Below are positions 35,166-39,541 of a stretch of DNA of 39,541 nt, piece after piece. The notes under the pieces were generated by a model. That model worked only from the letters and a program-made list of their open reading frames with translations, had not been told where the DNA came from and did no database searches. This stretch comes from a virus: IMG/VR virus record IMGVR_UViG_3300028034_000031, positions 1 through 39,541 of that record. One strand, written 5' to 3'. The stretch's first letter is position 1; every line of letters begins with the position of its first letter. The position numbers and the translations under genes were made by a program.

Positions 35166-35596
35166 TGGTTTATAGCTTAGTACCAAACGCAAACAACACG
35201 GTAGGAAGCGATTTAACAGCAATGTATGATAATTTTGTAGCTTTAGAAAGTGCACAAATAGTAGATAGCGGGTCAACAGCAGATGGTGATTATTGGAGGT
35301 TTGAAGATGGGTTGCAGATATGTACAAATTTTATTAATGATTTTTTATTAGAAACAAATGATTTAAAGGGAGGCATTTATAGAAGCTCAGTAATAGCTTG
35401 GAATTTTCCAATGGCATTTAATAGCCAATCTGAAATATATTTTAATGTTAATTTTTCAACTACATCAAGTGGTCAGTGGGTTGGTGTTTCTTATCCAAAA
35501 TCAAACACCGAAGGAACGTGGCAGGGTTATTCTAACCAAAGTGCGAGCCAAAATCAGGGTTCAGTTGTTTATTTCGCAATAGGCAGGTGGAAATAA
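35165..35596 (+). CDS. tail-fibre-tip-like protein
   Basis: This encodes 143 residues; ATG 35165 overlaps the preceding stop. The sequence is beta-rich and aromatic, with a D-G-D-Y-W-R-F-E-D-G-L-Q-I-C segment and a G-x-W-V-G-V-S-Y-P end, resembling C-terminal domains of phage tail fibres and the end of the 28078 protein in style. It is placed away from the tail genes, in a segment with unusual codon use (CGC arginines), suggesting an exchangeable receptor-binding module. Its stop overlaps the next start. Confidence 0.5.
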   Translation: MVYSLVPNANNTVGSDLTAMYDNFVALESAQIVDSGSTADGDYWRFEDGLQICTNFINDFLLETNDLKGGIYRSSVIAWNFPMAFNSQSEIYFNVNFSTTSSGQWVGVSYPKSNTEGTWQGYSNQSASQNQGSVVYFAIGRWK

Positions 35597-36132
35597 TGAA
35601 AATAATATATACATTAAGAGGTAATAATTACAATGATGATATAGAGTATGATTTTAATGGTGAAATTATCACAGCAAAATATAAACACAACGCAAAACTA
35701 AAACCACGCTTAGAGAAAAAACTAAACCGCCTTGAAAATGAATTATCTGAAACTGAAACTAAATTATCAATGGCAACTGAAGCAGATAAAAAACAAGCAC
35801 TTCAAACAGCTGTTAGCAAGTTAAAAAATAACATTTCTCAGATTGAAACTAAAATATCTAACCTTGATATGACAGTAGAAGAAGACACAGCAGACCTCTC
35901 AATTGTCGAAGAAGGCGACAGATTAGAGAGTGTAGAAAGTACACTACCTATCACACCTATTGTCGATGTAAAACGCGAGAACGGTGAATTATATGTTAAA
36001 TTAGCGCATATGGCTTTGCCCAATGATGAGAGAAAAGAAAGATTTGGGGCAGAGAAAAGATGGATAGACAACGAAACATATGTTGAGTATGCTCCTTATC
36101 GAGTAAATGTTATGGAATATGAGGTGGTATAA
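35596..36132 (+). CDS. hypothetical protein with central coiled coil
   Basis: ATG 35596 overlaps the previous TAA; GTG 35587 lies inside the ribosome site AGGTGG. The 178-residue product has a short beta-like N-terminus (K-I-I-Y-T-L-R-G), a long coiled coil of about residues 35-90 and a C-terminal beta region. CGC/CGA arginine codons are frequent, unlike most of the window. It may be a fibre accessory or chaperone of the preceding gene; no family recognised. Confidence 0.5.
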   Translation: MKIIYTLRGNNYNDDIEYDFNGEIITAKYKHNAKLKPRLEKKLNRLENELSETETKLSMATEADKKQALQTAVSKLKNNISQIETKISNLDMTVEEDTADLSIVEEGDRLESVESTLPITPIVDVKRENGELYVKLAHMALPNDERKERFGAEKRWIDNETYVEYAPYRVNVMEYEVV

Positions 36133-36380
36133 TGCAAATTAACTTGACAAAAGCAAATAAAGTTACATTAGAGAAAGAAATTAACGAACTAAAATCACAT
36201 TTATCAACAGCCGAGCGTGAATTAAAAAAACTTGGCGATGATATGAAAATGGCAGACCTTTTTGAAGACACAGCAGAAAAAGAAACTATTCGCACAACGC
36301 GAGATAATTTACTTAATGAAATAACTGAACTAGAAAACCAATTATCTACAAAGGAGGCAGAATATGAAGCGCTGTCCTAG
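36132..36380 (+). CDS. small coiled-coil protein
   Basis: This encodes 82 residues and overlaps the previous stop by one base (GGTGGTATAATG). It is almost entirely a helix with heptads (L-K-S-H-L-S-T-A-E-R-E-L-K-K-L and N-E-I-T-E-L-E-N-Q-L). CGT/CGC arginines link it to the 35165-36447 module. No function is evident. Confidence 0.5.
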   Translation: MQINLTKANKVTLEKEINELKSHLSTAERELKKLGDDMKMADLFEDTAEKETIRTTRDNLLNEITELENQLSTKEAEYEALS

Positions 36381-36447
36381 ATGTAGAAAGTGGAATGATG
36401 AAGAAGCAACAGAATGTAATCGCTGTGGTAAAAGTTTAAAGGAGTGA
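36364..36447 (+). CDS. tiny zinc ribbon protein
   Basis: This encodes 27 residues, overlapping the upstream gene's end, from ATG 36364 with AAAGGAGG upstream. C-P-R-C and C-N-R-C-G give two CxxC pairs about 14 residues apart, a minimal zinc ribbon. The TGA stop is followed by the ribosome site of the signal-peptide gene. Coding is likely because of the paired cysteines and ribosome site. Confidence 0.5.
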   Translation: MKRCPRCRKWNDEEATECNRCGKSLKE

Positions 36448-36451
36448 TAAA

Positions 36452-36889
36452 ATGAGAAGAATATTAATCTTTGCTTTAGTTTTAATATTTATCTTCACTC
36501 CTTATGTTGTTTCTGCTCAAGAGAAAGAGTTAGATATACCAGATACTTATGAGGAAGTAGTAAAACAGTATAAGGATATGGCACGGATAGCACAGAAGTA
36601 TAAAGAGCTATATGAAGAGTCTGATAGTAACTTCCAAGAATTACAGGTAGAGTATGAGAAGACACAAGATAATTTAAACAGAATGGAAGAGCTTTATGAA
36701 AACCAACAATTACAGACAGAGAAAGCTTTAGACTCTAATGCAAGATTACAAGATTTTATAGAAACTCAAAGTGAGATTATAGATGGACTATTAAATAAAA
36801 AAGATATATCTATTAATACAGGCGTAGGAGTGAATTTAGCAAACCCAGAAGAGAGTTTAATAATGTTAGGATTTGAGATAGGTTTATAG
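36452..36889 (+). CDS. secreted coiled-coil protein with beta-like C-terminus
   Basis: This encodes 145 residues, with AAAGGAGTGATAAA before ATG 36452. A clear signal peptide (R-R-I-L-I-F-A-L-V-L-I-F-I-F then V-S-A-Q, cleaved near residue 23) is followed by about 85 residues of coiled coil. A terminal segment ends G-V-G-V-N-L-A-N-P ... M-L-G-F-E-I-G-L, alternating like an outer-membrane-associated beta strand pair. With the lysis genes nearby, an o-spanin-like role in a diderm host is conceivable, but no lipobox is present. Confidence 0.55.
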   Translation: MRRILIFALVLIFIFTPYVVSAQEKELDIPDTYEEVVKQYKDMARIAQKYKELYEESDSNFQELQVEYEKTQDNLNRMEELYENQQLQTEKALDSNARLQDFIETQSEIIDGLLNKKDISINTGVGVNLANPEESLIMLGFEIGL

Positions 36890-37026
36890 AAGTTCTTTAG
36901 TATTGAGAGACGAAGGTATTACAGTTAACTTACCAGATGAATATAATGTATCTTTAATAGTTTATGCAGAAACAGCAGGGGATGCTGAGTTTATATTCAA
37001 GGTAAATGAAAATAGGTAAAAGAAAA

Positions 37027-37055
37027 ACCTCTCTTTAATTAGAGAGGTCTTTTTT
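37027..37055. terminator. bidirectional terminator between convergent operons
   Basis: A perfect 8-bp stem ACCTCTCT (37027-37034)/AGAGAGGT (37041-37048) with TTAATT loop is followed by CTTTTTT on the + strand and preceded by AAAAA, which gives a U run on the minus strand. It serves both the + strand lysis/tail operon and the minus-strand operon. Confidence 0.9.
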
Positions 37056-37250
37056 ATATATCACTATATCACCATACTTTTCAAATAAGTCCATAATCAT
37101 TAATATTAAAGATATTGCACCAAAAACTAACGCAAAAAAAGCGAATCCTAAATCTCTGACTAAGATTCTTTTAGACTTTTTAAATTCCTTTACTAATGAA
37201 TAAATAGCTGCTATTAACCCACAAATAGACCAACCTATTAGGTATATCAT
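37035..37250 (-). CDS. small membrane protein
   Basis: This encodes 71 residues on the minus strand; its start overlaps the ClpP-like stop by one base and its stop codon lies inside the bidirectional terminator. Two hydrophobic segments (residues about 2-20 and 36-58) flank a short basic loop. It is the last gene of the minus-strand operon. No family recognised. Confidence 0.6.
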   Translation of the reverse strand: MIYLIGWSICGLIAAIYSLVKEFKKSKRILVRDLGFAFFALVFGAISLILMIMDLFEKYGDIVIYKKDLSN

Positions 37251-37789
37251 TATTCCTCCCCTACTATCCTGTCAATTAAACCATATTCTAATGCTTCATC
37301 AGCAGATAAGTATCTATCTCTTTTTAAATCCTCTCTAACCTTCTCTATACTATTATCAGTTTCAAAAGCTAATAATTCAACAAACTTTTTATTTAATCTT
37401 TCATCTTCTTTAAGTACAATACTATTATCTACGTGTGATCCTCTTCCAATAGAATGTTGTAATCCATGTATCATAAATCTAGCATTAGGAAAAGCAACCC
37501 TTTCACCAGAACCACAAGCTGTAATTAATGTTCCTCCGCTCATTGCTGTACCTGATACTACTGTATGTATAGGAGTTTGTTCAAACTTAATATAATCATA
37601 TAAAGCTATCGTAGCATCGTATGTTCCACCATAAGTGAATAAGTATAGTGTAACAGCATCTCTTGGTTCTACTGTAATAACCTCATCTAATAAGTCTATT
37701 AGCTGCATAACATCAAACTCGTTAAGTGTTCCCGTATATCTTATTGTTCTAGTAGCTTCATTATATAATATTTCTGCTCTATCTTCCAT
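37250..37789 (-). CDS. clpP: ClpP-like serine protease
   Basis: Minus-strand ATG with GGAGTGG upstream. The 179-residue product has the ClpP fold signature: catalytic serine S84 in G-T-A-M-S-G-G-T, histidine H108 in R-F-M-I-H-G-L, and a D-R-Y-L-S-A-D-E-A-L-E-Y-G-L-I-D segment carrying the third residue (probably D158). Without a Clp ATPase encoded nearby it could act as a peptidase with the host ATPase, or in phage capsid maturation (S14 proteases do this in some phages). It lies in a different operon from the capsid genes, so the former is equally plausible. Confidence 0.9.
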   Translation of the reverse strand: MEDRAEILYNEATRTIRYTGTLNEFDVMQLIDLLDEVITVEPRDAVTLYLFTYGGTYDATIALYDYIKFEQTPIHTVVSGTAMSGGTLITACGSGERVAFPNARFMIHGLQHSIGRGSHVDNSIVLKEDERLNKKFVELLAFETDNSIEKVREDLKRDRYLSADEALEYGLIDRIVGEE

Positions 37790-37921
37790 TTAACCACTCC
37801 TCAGTGTCCTGTATTTCCATTCTAAGAGCCTTACTTGATTAGCATACCTATGATACCTTTAAAAGAATAAAACCTTTATATAGTCATCCTCAGTCTTCTT
37901 AGAAGTACTTATGTGTATTAT
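37790..37921 (-). other. intercistronic region without a clear gene
   Basis: The ribosome site of the ClpP-like gene lies at its left end. In-frame codons continue after the TAG of the zinc ribbon gene for about 19 codons (S-T-S-K-K-T-E-D-D-Y-I-K ...), but no start is visible. No strong hairpin is seen. Confidence 0.4.
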
Positions 37922-38071
37922 CTATTGCATAGCTTGTAGTACTTCACTTTTCATATCGTATCCACAATTAGTACATTCAATAGCAAATAACATCTTACCA
38001 TTCTTAATAATTTTCGGCTCCATTTCAACTTCACATTTGGGACATTCAACAACTTCTTTTTCTTTACTCAT
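37922..38071 (-). CDS. small zinc ribbon protein
   Basis: This encodes 49 residues on the minus strand, with AAGGAGG (at 38080-38086 on the complement) upstream of the ATG. Two pairs, C-P-K-C and C-T-N-C-G, about 19 residues apart form a zinc ribbon. The rest is acidic/basic with no other motif. A hairpin lies just upstream (38093-38120). Function unknown. Confidence 0.65.
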   Translation of the reverse strand: MSKEKEVVECPKCEVEMEPKIIKNGKMLFAIECTNCGYDMKSEVLQAMQ

Positions 38072-38092
38072 AAATTAATCCTCCTTAATAAT

Positions 38093-38120
38093 ATAGAGAG
38101 GTGAATTAACACCCCTCTAT
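38093..38120 (-). promoter_or_regulatory. intercistronic hairpin before the zinc ribbon gene
   Basis: ATAGAGAGGTG (38093-38103) pairs with CACCCCTCTAT (38110-38120), 11 bp with one mismatch, AATTAA loop. It is just upstream of a ribosome site with only a weak T-rich run, so RNA processing or regulation is more likely than full termination. Confidence 0.55.
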
Positions 38121-38436
38121 TACTTGGTAGTACTACCTTATTTGTGATTGCAGTAGTCTGGTCGGCGTACCCAGAATCTCTTTCCAGAACCTTATTCCTT
38201 AGCCTGTCAAACACAGGCAAGAGATGTCCTTAGCATTTATAACTCGTCAGTTTTAGGATAAGGTAGTGATGGTTGCCTGTTCCATCCTCTACTGCTGATA
38301 GTTTTACTTCCGTCATTTACAGAAGAGTAATGATTATCTCTCCCACCAGCTTAGTGGTTACGAGTAATCTCCCACACTTTTAGTGGTAACATAACTCCTT
38401 CGCTTAACTCAATACCATAATGAGCCTGTATCAGAG
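38121..38436 (-). ncRNA. candidate structured non-coding RNA
   Basis: This is 316 nt without a convincing ORF in the minus-strand operon, at about 41% GC over 38121-38400, above the neighbouring DNA. It contains several exact hairpins: palindrome GGTAGTACTACC (38126-38137); TCTGG/CCAGA (38157-38161/38171-38175); GCCTGT/ACAGGC (38202-38207/38213-38218); GATGG/CCATC (38268-38272/38282-38286). Two tandem CCAC/GTGG units also occur (38343-38357, 38372-38386). A long-range pairing of ATAAGGTAGT with ACTACCTTAT is possible. No tRNA, tmRNA or known intron core was recognised. Could also be degraded DNA; the many stems argue against it. Confidence 0.4.
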
Positions 38437-38532
38437 TTATTTAATTTCTCTTTTCTCATATAATGCTGCACTACAATGTACACAAAACTCTGTACCTGAC
38501 CAATTCTCATGTCCACAATCTTTACATTTCAT
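38437..38532 (-). CDS. tiny zinc ribbon protein
   Basis: This encodes 31 residues on the minus strand, with AAGGAGTGATTGTTA before the ATG. The cysteines C-K-D-C-G-H and C-V-H-C make one zinc ribbon. It lies just upstream of the non-coding region and after another tiny ORF. The good ribosome site and paired cysteines support it as real. Confidence 0.55.
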   Translation of the reverse strand: MKCKDCGHENWSGTEFCVHCSAALYEKREIK

Positions 38533-38561
38533 TAACAATCACTCCTTATTCTTTTATAATC

Positions 38562-38639
38562 TTATAAGTGAAATCCATACTTTGCCAGCTTCATCCAGTT
38601 GTCTTCTTTAATTTCATTTAGCTTCTTATAGTTTATCAT
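38562..38639 (-). CDS. tiny basic ORF
   Basis: This encodes 25 residues from a minus-strand ATG. It is lysine-rich and helix-like (N-Y-K-K-L-N-E-I-K-E-D-N-W-M-K-L-A-K). The nearest strong ribosome site, AGGAGG at the end of the upstream gene, is 37 nt away, with a perfect 7-bp hairpin (38647-38666) between. Low confidence. Confidence 0.3.
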   Translation of the reverse strand: MINYKKLNEIKEDNWMKLAKYGFHL

Positions 38640-38646
38640 ATTATAT

Positions 38647-38666
38647 ACTTATAGCTGAGTATAAGT
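38647..38666 (-). promoter_or_regulatory. hairpin between genes in the minus operon
   Basis: ACTTATA (38647-38653) and TATAAGT (38660-38666) form a perfect 7-bp stem with a 6-nt loop. It lies between AGGAGG and a tiny ORF, where it could modulate initiation. Confidence 0.5.
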
Positions 38667-38673
38667 TTTATAA

Positions 38674-38967
38674 TCACCTCCTCTCAGTTATTTTAAATTG
38701 AGGTACTATTTTTTGCCAAGTCTTTGGGTTATGCACACCTTCTTTTATACTTAGTAAACCTATTAATCTGCCTTTAGATATATAAAAAACTGTAGTATCT
38801 TGATCAAACCCTTCAACATAGTCAGTATTTATTATTATATTTTCTACTTCTTTCTTTAAATCATTGAGCTCTTCTTCTATACTTTCCTTCTTAGCTAACT
38901 CTTCTTTCATTCTTTCATACTTTCTTAAAGACATTGTAATTTTTGGAATAATATAACCTCCTCTCAA
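38674..38967 (-). CDS. coiled-coil hypothetical protein
   Basis: The minus-strand frame opens at TTG 38967, but that codon lies just before AGAGGAGG and is too early to be served by it. The better-placed codons are two ATTs at 38952 and 38949; an ATG at 38934 lacks a ribosome site. The product has a charged helix (E-E-L-A-K-K-E-S-I-E-E-E-L-N-D-L-K-K-E-V) and a short beta part with G-R-L-I-G-L-L. No family is recognised. It follows the dUTPase in the same operon. Confidence 0.55.
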   Translation of the reverse strand: MRGGYIIPKITMSLRKYERMKEELAKKESIEEELNDLKKEVENIIINTDYVEGFDQDTTVFYISKGRLIGLLSIKEGVHNPKTWQKIVPQFKITERR

Positions 38968-38989
38968 AGGCTCATATTTACATTCTAAG

Positions 38990-39038
38990 AGGAGTATAAG
39001 AAAGGTAAGGGTTTTATACCTTAAACCTCTCTACTCCT
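38990..39038 (-). promoter_or_regulatory. nested intercistronic hairpin after dUTPase
   Basis: Outer stem AGGAGTA (38990-38996)/TACTCCT (39032-39038) encloses inner stem AAGGTA (39002-39007)/TACCTT (39017-39022). No U tract follows on the minus strand, so it is likely an RNA processing or stabilising structure rather than a terminator. Confidence 0.55.
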
Positions 39039-39051
39039 TCATATGGTGCCT

Positions 39052-39534
39052 TTATGTGTCTGTAGAGCCAAATCCTTTGGTTCCTCTCATAGTCTCGAAC
39101 TGTTCAATATCATTTACTATATTAGGTTCTATCTGATAGGCATCTACAAATACAGCTTGAGTAATTGCATTGGAATAGTCTATTGTATAAGCTTCTTCTT
39201 CAGACCAATCCTCTGGATACTTGGCTATAATAACAGGTTTTTCTTTTGTATTATAGACTGCTACATGCCATTCTCCTAAATAGGATGAATCGACAAGCCC
39301 TGCTGATACTTTAATTCCTTTTGATCCTAAGCCACTTCTCTCTTTAAAGATAACACCATACTCTTCTGAGAAGTTACTTTTTATTCCTGTCGGTACTAGT
39401 TTTGTTTCTCCAGGTTTAATTTCTATGTAGTCTTCATCAAATGCTGGAAACACATCATATCCTATATCACCACTATGTGCTCTGTATGGACAAATTGCAT
39501 CCTCATGACATAGTTCAAAGTTTACTTTTATCAT
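39052..39534 (-). CDS. dut: dUTP diphosphatase
   Basis: This encodes 160 residues from a minus-strand ATG. The five dUTPase motifs are visible in order: 1, S-G-D-I-G-Y-D-V; 2, E-R-S-G-L-G-S-K-G; 3, A-G-L-V-D-S-S-Y-L-G-E-W; 4, Y-S-N-A-I-T-Q-A-V-F; 5, R-G-T-K-G-F-G-S-T-D. Motif 4 lacks the usual G-D-R and there is an insertion of about 20 residues between motifs 3 and 4. The trimeric enzyme converts dUTP to dUMP and keeps uracil out of phage DNA. It opens the minus-strand operon inside the window. Confidence 0.9.
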   Translation of the reverse strand: MIKVNFELCHEDAICPYRAHSGDIGYDVFPAFDEDYIEIKPGETKLVPTGIKSNFSEEYGVIFKERSGLGSKGIKVSAGLVDSSYLGEWHVAVYNTKEKPVIIAKYPEDWSEEEAYTIDYSNAITQAVFVDAYQIEPNIVNDIEQFETMRGTKGFGSTDT

Positions 39535-39541
39535 TTAACAC

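Noticed and set aside
36882-37019. Open frame of 45 codons after the secreted coiled-coil gene, ending just before the terminator
   Set aside because: The only start is TTG 36903 without a ribosome site. The sequence (ending F-K-V-N-E-N-R) looks protein-like and may be the remnant of a longer gene, but support is too weak to call it.
37856-37924. In-frame codons after the TAG of the zinc ribbon gene at 37922, suggesting amber readthrough
   Set aside because: TAG is used as a normal stop by many genes here, and a 19-codon open stretch is expected by chance.
38121-38436. tRNA, tmRNA or group II intron in the hairpin-rich region
   Set aside because: No T-arm GTTCGA-type sequence, CCA-like acceptor pairing or domain V motif could be found on either strand.
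38420-38611. 63-residue open frame on the + strand with cysteines
   Set aside because: It runs antisense to two minus-strand small genes with proper ribosome sites and has no ribosome site of its own.
1-39541. CRISPR array, insertion sequence or attachment site
   Set aside because: No regularly spaced repeats, transposase, integrase or direct-repeat ends were seen in this window.

Overview
The window is a continuous 39.5 kb stretch of a tailed bacteriophage or prophage genome, incomplete at both ends, of siphovirus type: it has a long tape measure protein and a tail-chaperone frameshift, and I see no sheath gene. The DNA is AT-rich, arginine is mostly AGA/AGG, Shine-Dalgarno (SD) sequences are strong (AGGAGG/GGTG) and TTG starts are common. 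This points to a low-GC Bacillota host. Acidic proteins and a secreted coiled-coil protein with a beta-like C-terminus would fit a halophilic or diderm lineage such as Halanaerobiales, but that is inference only.

Layout, left to right on the + strand. 1-8272 is a replication and nucleotide-metabolism block: ERCC4-type nuclease (partial), FmdB-like zinc ribbon, macro domain protein, guanylate-kinase-like protein, membrane-anchored 3D-domain protein, DUF4406-like protein, HAD-like protein, family A DNA polymerase, PIN-PhoH ATPase, small membrane protein and a sigma/HTH-like regulator ending at a strong terminator. The polymerase gene is interrupted twice, by a 308-residue intein and by a 195-nt ORF-less group I intron just before the last 50 codons. 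8273-8531 is an AT-rich control region with tandem 11-bp repeats.

8532-16170 holds the packaging and head genes: zinc ribbon, metallophosphoesterase, zinc-ribbon protein, large terminase, portal, putative protease/scaffold with a likely nested scaffold start, decoration-like protein and major capsid protein. A free-standing GIY-YIG endonuclease with five tandem HTH-like modules follows (16231-17556). 17573-33036 holds connectors, tail proteins, a chaperone pair joined by a -1 frameshift site (A AAA AAC plus hairpin), head-closure/HK97-gp10/terminator-like proteins, tape measure, a small Dit-like protein and a 1652-residue tail-tip protein with FN3-like domains.

33037-37019 contains tail accessory genes, the lysis cassette (XhlA-like protein, Amidase_3 endolysin, holin-like proteins, possible spanin-like protein) and a second tail-tip/coiled-coil module with different codon use. 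A bidirectional terminator at 37027-37055 separates this from a minus-strand operon running from the right edge: dUTPase, coiled-coil protein, tiny zinc ribbons, ClpP-like protease and a small membrane protein. In that operon 38121-38436 is non-coding, richer in GC and full of hairpins; it is the best candidate for an undescribed structured RNA. Other unusual points are three genes whose SD spacing or conserved N-terminus suggests AUU/AUC-class starts, and the pairing of intein and intron in one polymerase gene.
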